Positions 45,100-56,676 of a stretch of DNA of 64,000 nucleotides are shown piece after piece. Both the position numbers and the translations under genes were made by a program. Position 1 is the stretch's first letter; each line of letters opens with the position of its first letter. The notes beneath the pieces were generated by a model. It worked only from the letters and a program-made list of their open reading frames with translations. It was not told where the DNA came from and did no database searches. Source of the DNA: Juglans regia (taxonomy: Eukaryota; Streptophyta; Magnoliopsida; Fagales; Juglandaceae); assembly GCF_001411555.2 (NCBI RefSeq), contig NC_049907.1:36105866-36169865 (forward strand). Direction: 5' to 3'.

Positions 45100-46687
45100 T
45101 CTGTTTCTTTTACTGATTTGAAGTAACAAAAATTGAAGTAAAAAAGATTCAAGATCAAGCACAAAGACAATATCCCTCTTTGATATGTAAAATGTCCAAT
45201 AATTAGGTCTATCAGAGTTCAATCGTACCTATTTTGCAGTGCATTTCAAAGGCTAATCAAGAGCATCTGTTTCTATAACAGCTGACCAGTTCCCTACAGG
45301 GAAGATTACATCTCATTCGGTTACAAACCAAAAGCAATCTGTAGTGCTTGGCGTCTCCTCATTTCACTGTATATTCTTCTCATCTTCATTTGACACATGC
45401 GAAACAAACATAATTTCCAGTCACTTTAAAATTAAAAAGAAAAACAAATAGCTAATCAATATGCGTTAAAGCACGAGCAGTAACAACAATTTGTATAGGC
45501 CATGCAACAAACATAAGTGTTGGGAGCGAGAAAACTGGCAATGCTAAACACCATCTTTAGGGCCACAACTTGAGACAAAGACAATAAAGCATTCATCAAA
45601 TGCAAGCATAAAAATTCACCATTATTTCAGATGATTTCTTAGAACATAAAGAATGTTTGAATTATGTATACTATACATCAACTCTCTATATAATCCTGAT
45701 AGAATTAGAGAATAAGCACGAGGCATTGTCTTGAATTCCTCGCATTCCCCATATACCCACCGAACTCAAAATTTATTATTCATTTTAAATTTACTTCATA
45801 TATGAAGGACTTGCAAAAATATCCAAAGATTTGAGAACTTCCCAAATGGGAGAATGCTTGTGCAATGTGCAGCAGATTCTACTTATTCTATTTTCAAATC
45901 TATGAAAAAATTGAAAAGAAAATTGTCTGAGAGATAAAGGTCTTGATTATAGAAGGTATTTTAGGCAACTCCAGTTCTCTTTAAAATTTTATACGGATGG
46001 TTTTAGTTTTTCTTTTCTTTTCTTCTTCCCTGTACCAAGCCAAAGAAGGTTAGCAGCATGTGAATGGTTTATTCATAGGAACCACTTGCAAGAATTGAGA
46101 AAAGCTAACCAACCACTTCGTCGTGAACAACCATCTCAACAGCCCAAAATGAAGTGCTCAAATGTGCTCATTCTACTCTGTTAGGGGTTTTTTTTCCTAA
46201 CCTGTTATGTTGTGCTCCTAACTGGGGAGTGTCTTTGTGTGAAAGTAAAACAACCAAGTCCCATAATTACAGGTACTACCTTTTTTTATTTTATTTTATT
46301 TTTTTTCAGGTAGCATAACAGAAGGAACACGACTACTATGGAGGAGCAACAGGAGTGGCGAATTTAGCAGGGAGTTGCTAGTTTGCAGAATGTTAGACAA
46401 CTATATTTACAAGTTCTAAGCATTTTCTTTGAAGCTGATCGAGGATGTTAGACATAGAATTTAAAGCAAACAAAAAGGTTTGCCAGTTTATCCAAGAACA
46501 TTCTTTGAAATAGAACAATTACCTTATTGCAAAAAGTCCTCAGTATTTTGAGATGATGAAACAAGAATCTATGCTTGGTTTTAAAAGATTCACTGGGTTA
46601 ATGGTAACTTCTAAAATTTAGTAAAGTTAAAATTCTCAGAAAGTTCCATGGCTAAAGTACAGTGATTACCTTCACCTCTTCAAAGTT
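45100..46687 (-). other. 3' flank and possible 3' UTR of the phosphatase gene
   Basis: No coding feature is recognised. On minus the sequence after the phosphatase stop has a donor-like AAGGTAATC (near 46670), so the 3' UTR may be spliced. T-rich runs ('tttttattttattttattttt', about 46280) and AT-rich stretches follow. The boundary with the pararetrovirus-like locus is near 45085. Confidence 0.4.
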
Positions 46688-47637
46688 TCATGTGGATGCC
46701 AAGAAAGATGAGACTGTGACATAAAATGTAAATAAAATAATACTTGTTCAAAAAAAACACACCTTGAAGAGATTTCTCGAAGTCCCTTAATTGTGAAATA
46801 AAACCAGAGTTAGGCCCTGCCTGTGACCGTTTGCTCTTCACATGCTCCAGCGCTTGAGATAGGCTCATTCCATGCTTTTTCATTAGATAGGCAACAACAA
46901 TGGTCACACTGAAACCCGAACATGCAAAACCTAAGTTCCAAGTAATTAATTACAGCTTTTAAGAAAGGTGAAAGTTCAAACATGATCACAGACCAAGTAC
47001 AAGCGAATTCTTTGTACATAGTATGCTTCCAAATTGCACTTATTTAGTGAAGCAAAATATGGTTCCTTTTGAAAGGTAGATTTTACAAGCCTTCTGATGC
47101 AAAATAATATTAATAATAATAATAAGTAAAATAAGGCTTGAATCAGGAAAACACTATAATATTATAACCACTAAAACTAGCAACATTGTATGAGAAAAAG
47201 CACAATAAAAAGAAGAGAACATACTAATTAAAAACAATGAAAAATAATGATAGGGCCGTAAGTTTCTGAGTTTTTTACAAGCCTTCTGATGCAAAAAACC
47301 ACGGGCAAGAAGATGACCCTGAAAGTGAGTAGCCTAGATAGGGTAAGGAAAACTCAACCTTCTGGATTTTCCCACGAAGCAGTGAACCAAAACACCACCA
47401 CCCAATCTTTTAGCTTCATCAATAAAATCAAAAGACTCATCGAAGTACTGTTTTATATCTGTGTCTTCTCTGTCGGTGACTACGCCGAATTACAAAAATA
47501 AATGAATTCAGTTCTAGAAGCTCAACAAGGTTCATAACAATGATAAGCATCAATAACTTCCATGTCAAAATACTTAAATCTTCAATGCATTAAAACCCTT
47601 CTAGGTGGCAGCAATACAACTATAGATGTAAATATTT

Positions 47638-47669
<32 letters not shown>

Positions 47670-48388
47670 GTTAGTGAAACTAAAGTAAGATACTATTGTC
47701 AGGATGTATAGATGTTTTTTTAGTATAAATTTATCAGTATACATGACAAACACAAATGGAAATCACCTTCAGATGCAATAAATAGTAAAAAGATCTTGGT
47801 AGCTACCTGACAAAAATTGTTAAGTTAGACACAAGGAGCAGTCAATGGAGTACTCTGCTCAAAGAACAACAAATTAAAGAACAAACGGAGAAGAGGAAAC
47901 ACGAGAGCCTTCAGGAGACAGTCACTAGTGTGTGTGTGTGTGTGCACGCACAAACACACATATGTTTGAATATTTTTGAAAGATACACATTTCCACAGAA
48001 AGAAGAAGCTTATACCATTAATGACTTTATATACAAAATCATTTGGATGTGCAGGTGATAATGAACTAGCCACAGTAAGTATGTGCGTCACATTCAAGCT
48101 TTTCAGTGCATTCTTGTTATTCGCAGCTCCGATAGAACCCAAGAAAAGACCCTGACAAATGAAAGAGATAAACACAAAGTGATCTCAGCAGCAAACACCA
48201 CATTAACAGAGAGGCAAACAAAACCAAGATGATAACAGTAACAGTATTAAACAGGGTCATGGAGTCAAAATTTCAATCACCTCTTCAATTTTGCATGGAA
48301 TATTATCCTCTTTAACGCATCTTGTCACATTCATAACTCGCAAAAGCACCGCTAATTGTTTCCTGACGGACTCATCAAACTGATTCAT
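46688..48388 (-). CDS. DSPTP1: Dual-specificity protein phosphatase, DsPTP1-like
   Basis: A cytosolic/nuclear phosphatase removing phosphate from Tyr and Ser/Thr, in the known family acting on MAP kinases. Exons join in phase. They are A 48388-48281 (MNQFDESV...PCKIEE), B 48151-48016 (GLFLGSIGAANNKNALKSLN...), C 47479-47359 (TDREDTDIKQYFDE...CFVGKSR), D 46908-46763 (VTIVVAYLMKKHGMSL...FEKSLQ) and E 46713-46688 (short end, TGA). The product is about 178 aa, matching the compact DsPTP1 group. The active site HCFVGKSRS, spanning the C/D junction, has the Cys and Arg of the HCx5R signature; the general acid Asp lies in 'TDREDTD'. The start is fixed by an upstream in-frame TAG at the exon A acceptor. 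A 5' UTR exon ends at the GTAAGT donor at 49060. Exon E is the least certain part. Confidence 0.88.
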
Positions 48389-48427
48389 TGTAGGAAGAAA
48401 CTCAAACTCTTTCTCTTCTTTTCCCCC

Positions 48428-49130
48428 CTATGAAACAGGCATATAGTTACTAAAGAATGTGAGATTCCTCAACAAGTTTCAGGCATAAAAACACCAAGGA
48501 ACTTCGTGTTTCTCCAACGGTACCTATAATTAATGTGTCTCATAATTTAACTTATGAAAAAGCAATGATTCTCTATTCTATCAACACCACTCAGAAAGTG
48601 ATGTAAGACTGATTTGTGCTTCCTCACTGGATGCAGAATACCATATCTACACTTCCAAAATCCATTATCATTTTACGTCAAGAAAGTATCTTAAAAACAA
48701 TGGTTTGATTAAGCCAAGGAGAAATCATATATCTAAACACGCGTGCTTGCAATCACAAGACTTTATGATATAGATACCGAGCTACCATGGAGAATTGATA
48801 TCTTTTTAAAATTCAGATAAAAGAGAAGGAATTGAAACTAGCAATCTAACTCAAACCAGCAATAACAACTCAACAGAGATCATGATTCACATCGAACAGG
48901 CCAAACCAATACCTGGGTAGTTCCCAAAAATCCAAAAAAACAAAAATTGCTTCTCAATTACAGTAATACTAAGATCGTATTAATCATATAAAAGACAATA
49001 ATCAGCAGATTATAGAAATAAGAATCAAAGGGGAAAGAAAAGAAAACACAACAAACTTACGGAAGAGGCTCTGAATTAAGCGAAATTGGAGCCTGGGAAA
49101 GACCGAATATTCCGGGTTAAAATTTCTTCC
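48428..49130 (-). other. 5' UTR intron and first exon of the phosphatase gene
   Basis: A splice donor (CC|GTAAGTTTG, 49060-49052) and an acceptor (TTTCATAG|GGGG, 48428) bracket a 5' UTR intron of about 630 bases. The leader exon (49061 to about 49130) has an in-frame TAA before any ATG, which supports translation starting at 48388. Transcription start is not determined. Confidence 0.6.
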
Positions 49131-49284
49131 TTTGAGTTAATTTATGGCCGCTATTTTAGCAAAATAGTTATGTTTTTTTTTTCTTTGTCGGCAATATCCA
49201 TGATTAGAGCGTTGGGCCTTGGCATTGAATTTGGGCAAAATACGTGGCATCCCCACTTCTTTGAGTTAAGAAGATTATTTTGAT

Positions 49285-50500
49285 AGTCAGATAATAAAAT
49301 GATACATCTGTAATTATTTTACTAATAATGTAAGGTATAAATTTTAAATCGATAAATTTTATATAAGTTTTTATAAAAAAAAAAATAGATTTTATTAGTA
49401 AAAAATAATTTTTTTACACTTTTTTTAATATGAGGTCTATTTTTTTTTATAAAAATTTACATGAGATTTGTCTATTTAGAATTTGTATAAATTATTTATC
49501 TTATTTTATAATTATTTTTAACTTATTTTATAATTAATTAATATAATTGAAATTTGTAAAAAAAATAGTTCTAATTTTTCATAATAAATTCATTTGAGAA
49601 GATTTATTTACTCTCAATCCAAACATTTTTACACTAGAATATCTCAAGTATTATTTTCTTTAAAACATCTTACTTTATTTCCATAACAAGGAAAAACGAC
49701 AATTTTTTTTTTCAAAATTATAAAAGAAAAAAAACCTTCTAATAACATTTTATTTCTAAACATAATTTTAATGTATCCCACCATTTTTTCAAATTCCAAT
49801 AAAAATATTTTAAAAAACTTTCTTGATCCACGCATATTTTCAATACATTAGATCACTTCATAAAACTACACTAGAACCCATCTTAAAAGTTTTCTAAAAA
49901 GTTTTCAAGATTTACAAAAAAAATCCCACACCCAAACATTCTCATTTTAGGATATCAGTTTGCCGTTGCAAATTAGGAAATATTTCAAGAATGAGATAAG
50001 ATTAGATAAAAAATTTTGTAAATAGTAATAAGATAATTTGTTTTGTAAATAGTAATAAGATAATTTGTGAATAATAATACATCATTTAAATTAAATAATG
50101 CTTTTAGAAAAGACATAAATGTGGACCTCTCCTACACATTTATAGTTGGCAAATTAAAGCCCTGTGTGTTTGAGCTCTCTCCCTTTTCAGTCAAATGGAG
50201 ATGAGCTTCAATGTTGGATGACATTTTAATTCCAAACCCAATATTACAATAATATTAAACACATATAATAGCTCATTCTTTCCGCATTGGAAGATGCTAC
50301 ATCTACTGATGAGTTCCAATCAAATGATATGCATTCTTGCCTAACAACGCAACAAATTTCATACCCATTTCTTATTTACCTCAAAATGTAATTACACATG
50401 AAAATCATTTTTGTCTTTTGTAATATTCCCAAGAAACAAACGAAAAATACCCAATATTACCAGTTGGAACAGTGGAAAAAAAAAAGGTGAAACACGAGTA
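49285..50500. other. AT-rich intergenic DNA
   Basis: No gene is recognised. Poly-T and poly-A runs dominate. A duplicated 'aatttgtaaatagtaataagataatttg' lies at about 50010-50070. The minus-strand Phe/Lys-rich ORF near 49644-49835 is compositional. Confidence 0.55.
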
Positions 50501-51179
50501 GTCCTAAAAGTAGGCTGAGCCCACAAAGTTACAAACAAGCCTCACCATAACTACAACAACCTGCCCTTTGTCTCCTTTCCCTACCCTCTTCACGATTTTG
50601 GATCTCTTTTTCCCACGAACTACACCTCTCGTCTCTCGCCTTTGTCAAAGCATTTGCATTCGGTGTCGTAAAGCATGTTTTCTCCTATATTTTGAGAGAA
50701 AGTTAAGAGTTTTCATCCAAAACCCTCCTCTAGCTGAATTCCTAAAATGGGGATCAACTACTTGAATGCTACAGCGGTTCTCCATATTTGGAGATCCACT
50801 GTACATCCCCAAATATGATTTCATGCTTTCCTCGTCGTTGGTCCCGCATCTCCTTCTCTTTGACAGTTGGGTGCCCTTGTCGTTTTCGCCCCTCCCTTGC
50901 ATTGCAGCCACCATCGACGATAGCCTCTTCATTAGAAATCAATGCAAGTCCTCATCCCATTTCGGTTTCCTTTGTGACTGGATTCCTCCTTCTCTCTCGC
51001 ACATATTGATCTGCTCAACTTCCTCCATAGCTGGACTTTGTGAAAATCGGGATCCTCCATGGCTGGCCACCAAGCTTCTCTGTCGCATTTCATTTTTGGG
51101 ATCCTCCATGGTTGGACTCCATCCTTCTCTCTAGCACAAATCCAACACTAGAATTGCTTACCCATCTGTATGCTTTGTA

Positions 51180-51960
51180 GTGAGATTTGTTCTTGCTTGT
51201 GATTTTTTTGAAATTTTCTTGCAATTTACATACATGTGCTTAGAGATTGAGATTTGCTATGCATTGATTTGGGACTATTTGGTGCACTGAATTGCTTGCT
51301 CGAAAAAAAATACTAGCGTTTTACAAGCCTCTGCTGTTGGATTGCGATATGTTGTTGTTGTGATTTTGGTGATTTGGTACATTGATTTGTTCTTGTTTGT
51401 GCTATTTTCATATTTTTCTTGCAATTTACATACATGTGCTTAGAGATTGGGATTTGCTATGCACTGATTAGGGGCTATTTGATACACTGAATAGCTTGCT
51501 TGAAAAAATAACCCTAACTTTTTACAAACCTCTATTGTTGGATTGGAATATGCTATTGCTGTGATTTTGGTGATTTGGTACACAGATTTGTTCTTGCTTG
51601 CGATGTTTTTGGATTTTTCTTGCAATTTACATACATGTGCTTAGAGATTGGGATTTTCTTTGCACTGATTTGACGCTATTTGGTGCATTGATTTGTGAAC
51701 TGCTTACTCGAAAAAAACTCCTAGCTTTTTACAAGCCTATGCTGTTGGATTGAGATTTTCTATTGCTGTGATTTTATCTATTTTGTGCACTGATATGTTC
51801 TTGCTTGTGTTGTTTTCAGATTTTTCTTGCAATTTACAAGCCCGTGCTCAGAGATTGGGATTTGCTTTTGCTGTGATTTTGTCTTTTTGGTGCTCTGATT
51901 TGTTCTTACTTTCTCAAAAAAAACTCTAGCTTTTTACAAATACTCTAATCAGTGAATTAA
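51180..51960 (+). repeat. About 200-bp tandem repeat, nearly four units
   Basis: The phrase GCAATTTACATACATGTGCT begins at 51221 and 51421, with slight changes at 51622 and 51829, giving periods of 200, 201 and 207. Each unit also holds 'ttagagattgggatttgct', 'gcactgattt', 'ctagctttttacaagcct' and 'gctgttggattg'. Units are roughly 80-90% alike. There is no coding potential. Confidence 0.85.
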
Positions 51961-53417
51961 TCTGTGGGTTTGATTTTTAATTAGAAACTAAAAAAAATTA
52001 GTTTGTAGCTTTCTTTGTTCTTCCTTATTTGTTATTGCTAACTCAAAACCCTAGCTTTTTTCGAGATTAAGATTTTTGTGCACTGATTAGTTGGGTTTTC
52101 AGTGCTCTGTTTGCATTGAAATTGGTTTTGAGGGGGTTGCTTTTGCGTTGTTTGTGCTATTGCTATGTTGTTTTTACATGTGTAGTACTATTGTCAAAAC
52201 TGTTTTTACATGTCTAGTGCTATTCCATGGTGCTATTTTGCACTGTTGGTGTGCTATTTTTGCACTAAGATTGGTATTCAAGAGTGTTGTTTTTGCACAT
52301 AAATTAGTATTGATTTGCTATTTTTGCATTGAAATTGCAACCGTGGGTGCTGTTTTTGCATTGTTTATACTATTGTTGTGTTGTTTTTGCATGTGTAGTG
52401 CTATTGCCAAAACTATTTTTGCATTGAATTTGCTATGTCACCAATAAGAAAGTTGGCAACCAGTCTAGTGAGCATGTTTTATAATTTAATTCCCCAAGGA
52501 GCATGTTTATGCTGATTTCCATGTCTTTTATCACCCTTATCTTTCTTTTCATTCTGAATTCCACATCTGTTGGGTCCTTTGTAGTGTTTGATACAGATCA
52601 ATAATTATTTCTCGGAGAGGGGGGTGGGGGCTTGCATGTCTACTATAAAGTTGTGATGATGGTTGTAATTTGTATTTGGGAGGAGGTTAATTCACAAGTG
52701 TTAATGGAGCCCAATCAATATGGCAAGGTAATCTTAACTCGAATGACCATGTTGCATTTTGTGATAGTTTTCGTTAAAAGGCAACTGGCGTTTAAGGTTT
52801 TGCAGCATTTCGAGGTTGGGCTCTTGGCTTACGCATGCTGTAAATAGAAAAAACCATTCTGAGCCCCATGAAACACACATACGGTATGCGGCACTGGATG
52901 TGAATGCTCTTATTTAGCATGATGATTTTTGCTGATTTTGCAGGCTATTTGGATTTGCTTTGGTTCTTTGTTGGATTTTGTAAATTAAATTTATTGGTGT
53001 TATGTTGTGATAGAGAAGTAATGTCGCTCAGTATTTTTTGTTGGATCAATCCCCTCGGTTGTGATGATGACAAAGCCTCGTGGGGACACATGAAACTTAG
53101 CATATACCTCCATGACATAGTAACCCGAAGGTCAACAAGTAGTGGTAACTTGTTGTTGCAGCCATTCAAGGGGCCAAATTTCCTATATGTTGTCATTTGG
53201 TTCCTGAGTCGGCTAGCAAATTGCGTTCTCTATTTTTCTTATTTGGTGTGATTTTGGTTGTGTATCTCTCGACTGTGATGATCACACAAACTGAGTTAAT
53301 GGTTTGGGTATGTTTGGGGGGGTTCACAAGAGAAATTTGAGTGTCAAGAATGAAAATGCTCACTATTTGTCTACAAAGTTGAAACAAAACAAAAGATAAT
53401 GTTATTCATTGCCTGAG

Positions 53418-53567
53418 TCAAGTAGTAGCACTAGCAATATCTCACGCTCAACAAACTATTGTCAATATGAATACTTAGTATGCTATTGTGGTATTAAAGC
53501 ATTTCGACGAACTGCTCATACTAAGGATAATGAGGGGTGCTGATTTCTCGGTTGCGTAAACTATGAG
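53418..53567 (+). pseudogene. GRF zinc-finger remnant
   Basis: The + frame reads a Ser-rich start, then 'VCYCGIKAFRRTAHTKDNEGC', a TGA, and 'FLGCVNYE', ending at a donor-like GAG|GTAATT. This is the Cys-x-Cys-Gly...Thr-Ala...Gly-Cys...Cys pattern of plant GRF-type zinc fingers, common in repetitive plant ORFs and thought to bind nucleic acid. The TGA sits where Arg or similar would stand (N-x-G-R-x-F). No other exon could be recognised with confidence. Confidence 0.65.
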
Positions 53568-53571
53568 GTAA

Positions 53572-54550
53572 TTTTGTAAATTATTGATGGTTTGATTTTT
53601 ATGAATTATTGTGGTACCATCTCATTTACAAATTTCAATACTTGTCAATTGCGCAGGCTAGGAAGGCTTAAGGGTTTTTCTTTTGGTATGATCTTAAAAT
53701 ACAAGCATATGGCCAAAAGACAATTCACTGATTAAAAACCAAACTTCATAAGATACAAGCCTCAATGGACATCCAAATCGTTAGACATCGAGTAGAAATT
53801 GATTTAGATAGGCGCAAGAGAAAACGGGAGAAAACGAGTTTGATTATTGTGATTTCAATGTCGTGGTTATTTGCTTTGGCAATTTATTTTAGAAAATTCT
53901 GAGCAATCTTATATTGACATGTAATAAACTTTTGTGTTTGGTGTATGGGCATTTTCAGTGTATGTAATTATAATATTTTTTCTTTCACAGCACTTACAAT
54001 TTATGTTTTTGTGAATGGGCAATAGTAGTACTTGTATGACGATATTTATTTGTTACAAATACAATACCGTTATTATTATTTATACCATTACAATTCTTAT
54101 CATTTATTTATTGGTCACAAATAAAATACTCACTGAAAATGTGAATATTAATTATTTTTAAAATTGTAATAATTTTGTCACTATTCTCGTATCAGGATAA
54201 AAAAAATAAGATTCGTGTTCAATAATTAAATTTATGTAGAAGCTAATATTATTTAACCTAGGAAAAAGACAAAAGAGGTAGTAGTTAAGATTGTAAATGA
54301 AAGTGAGAGAAAAAAATAATAAAGAAATAATAGAGAAATGATATTTTAATAGAATAAAAAATTTATAGGAAATGAGATGTATGAGATTTTTGAAAGACAG
54401 TTCTTCTATATACCACCGACATGAGTAACCGTTGGGTAACCGACTGACCACGCCAGCCGTTATATTATTAAAAAAATAATTAAATAAAAAAAAAGACAAA
54501 AACAACACAGAGGGAATTAAAAATTCTTTATTCATCTCCTTCATCTTTTT
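53572..54550. other. AT-rich intergenic DNA
   Basis: No gene is recognised. An acceptor-like 'ttgcgcag|gctagg' at 53650-53660 may belong to the zf-GRF remnant. A 'cagttcttctatataccaccgacatgagtaaccgttgggtaaccg' segment at about 54398-54445 resembles the end of a short repeat also seen near 37063. Confidence 0.45.
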
Positions 54551-54870
54551 GTTCAACACCTAGGAGGTAAGCTCATCTCTTTCGTCTGTTGAGGTAAGTT
54601 CATCTTCTTCTAAGTCTATCCTCATGTCCTTCATCTTGCTGTTCAACACCCAGGAGGTAAGTTCATCTCCTTTGTCTGTTGAGGTAAGTTCATCTCCTTC
54701 TAAGTCTATCATCATCTCATTCATCTTACTGTTCAACACCTAGGAGGTAAGTTCATCTCCTTCATCTTGCTGTTCAACACCCAGGTTTATCTCCATTACC
54801 TCCATTAATGGAGGATAGACTTAGAAGGAGATGAACACCCATGAGGTAAGTTCATCTCCTTCATCAATTT
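54551..54870. repeat. 90-bp minisatellite with an inverted unit
   Basis: GTTCAACACC(C/T)AGGAGGTAAG begins at 54551, 54641 and 54731, giving two full 90-base units and a partial third. A shortened unit starts at 54772. After it comes a perfect 16-base palindrome CCTCCATTAATGGAGG (about 54796-54811) and then the unit in inverted orientation ('gatagacttagaaggagatgaac'). The array ends about 30 bases from the solo LTR at 54899. Confidence 0.85.
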
Positions 54871-54898
54871 GAGAGAGTGCCGTCGTCGTGGGTCTGCG

Positions 54899-56671
54899 TG
54901 TTAGGGACCTCGATCGAGTCCCTAAACACTATGTTGTCCACATCTAGGTTCTCCTTGTGTTGATCGAATGTTGTTCCTCTTTTGCTTGGATATTGTGCAA
55001 TAATGGCAATGATGATAATTTTGGTGAAGTGAGGTTAAGTGTTTAGGGTTGGGTTGATGTATAGGATGATGGAAAAGATGATGAAGTGAAAGAACTCCAA
55101 TGCATGAATGGGGCACACAACAATAGTGGGCACTAGGGTTGGTGCCACTTTGGTGTATGGAATTAGGGTTTGGATGATGATAGGGTTAGTGTTAGACGGT
55201 TTGGAGTGGGAAAGGAAGGTTTCCGAAATGGAAAGAATGCTCTTGGAAAGAAGGTAAGTTTCGAGTATGGCTATTATGGAAAGAATGGTGGTAGCCAAAT
55301 ATGGTAAGTTGACTTCAGCTAAGGCAAAAGTGAAATAAGGAAAGAATAGTGATAGCTGAATATGGATGGGAACCAAATAAGGTAAGTGTATTTCGGCTAT
55401 GGCAACTTGGATGGAGTAAGGTAATTTATAGAAAGATTGACAAACTTATGGAAAGTATGACAAACACTATGGTAATCGAGTATATGGTATGGAATGAATC
55501 AAATAAGCAATGGAATGGATGAACACCAAGAACAAATGATGAACACGATAAACAAGTGGTGAACACTCAAGAACTTGAATGAACAAAAGATAGATAATCA
55601 ACTATGATTCACGAATTGCACATATATGAAAATAAACCTCATATATTGATAATTGAAAGTCACAAAGATAACAACAACTTTGATTCACGAATTTCACAAA
55701 GTTGCAATAACAAAATAAGTTGAATCACACATATTCAATGAGTTGCAAGTTAGTGATCCTCTCTTTGGGATTCACGCATTTCACCCAAATAGCCCAAGTG
55801 CAACGACACTGATTGATTATCTCCTAAACAAATAATCTCCCTTTAGGGTAACTGCCAAAAGATTCTAATGCAAATGACTAAAGTCCTATTTATAATGGTT
55901 ACAAGGTGGAAACTCCCAAAAGGTCCATTGAAAATAATTAAATAAATAAAATAAGAATTAACTTAAAAAGCAATAAATAGTAGGCATGCGCCAAGTTGAC
56001 CCGTGGCATGCATGAGCCTATGGGTGGGCCAGGATGGTACATGGTCTTCGGTCAGGTCCATGGTTGGTGGGCACGACATGACTTGCTGATGGGCATGGCA
56101 TGGTGTCATGCAAAGCCTGCTGATGGTCTAGGCAATAAGTAATGCGTTCGTGCTGCATGGCCCAGGCAGGTGGCCTGAGCGTTGGCTCTGCATGGCCTAG
56201 GCTGGTGGCCTGGGCATTGAGGCTGCAAGGCATGGGCTGGAGCCATGCGCTGGATGGCATGCCTGGTGGGCATGCTACTGGCCTTGCCTGCAAGGCACGG
56301 GTTGGAGCTGTGCGCTGGATGACATGCCTGTTAGAGCATGCCACTAACCTCATTGGAGTGCAGTAGAGTGTTGTGCGACATAGGGGCATGCGCATGGGCT
56401 TGCGGCATATGGATGCGCACTGGGCCATGCGACGAAGGGGCATGCGCATGGGCGTGCGCTGGGTTGCGCATGGCCACTAACCTCACTGACCTGCATGCTG
56501 GGTGCCCCGTGCATGTCAACGCGTGGGCCAAGGCATGCATGCATGCTGGGCGCCCCGTGCGTGTCACTGCATGGGGCAAGGCATGTGTGAAGGCTGGGCA
56601 TGGTGCTGTCCTTGCCTCTCAAGGGTAGTGTTGAGGCTTGTCCTGAGGGCTCTTTTCTAGGGGTTCTGACA
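54899..56671 (-). mobile_element. Solo LTR, family A, copy 2
   Basis: Homologous, in inverted orientation, to 29509-31273. In element sense it starts TGTCAGAACCCC and ends GAGGTCCCTAACA. It shares the 'CCCACCCAT(A/G)(G/A)GCTCATGCATG' block, the TATA box (55887-55894, minus) and the following 'TTGGCA...TTGCACTTGGGCT(A/C)TTTGGG' leader. Flanking pentamers are CTGCG (54894-54898) and TTGCG (56672-56676), a 4/5 duplication. The TATA-upstream part is about 560 bases longer than in copy 1 because of a GGCATG/CATGGGC-rich expansion (56020-56640). The downstream part is about 540 bases shorter. ORFs inside it are compositional. Confidence 0.75.
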
Positions 56672-56676
56672 TTGCG

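Larger units (their letters stand above)
50501..53900 (+). other. Repeat-rich unit ending in a zf-GRF remnant
   Basis: A C/T-rich block (50560-51135) with gene-leader texture is followed by a tandem array (51180-51960). Next come T/G-rich sequence with 'gctatttttgcattg' phrases (52090-52440), then unassigned sequence leading to a GRF zinc-finger remnant (53418-53567). The parts may belong to one transcribed, decayed mobile gene, but I could not find terminal repeats, and the ORFs at 50568-51134 and 52091-52904 have no recognisable domain. Confidence 0.4.

Noticed and set aside
50568..51134. C/T-rich overlapping ORFs on both strands that look like a gene leader and first exon
   Set aside because: No known protein family, no continuing exons, and composition alone explains the open frames.
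52091..52447. Cys/Phe-rich 118-codon ORF that looks like a membrane protein
   Set aside because: It is built from the repeated phrase 'gctatttttgcattg', so the hydrophobic pattern is a by-product of a T-rich repeat.
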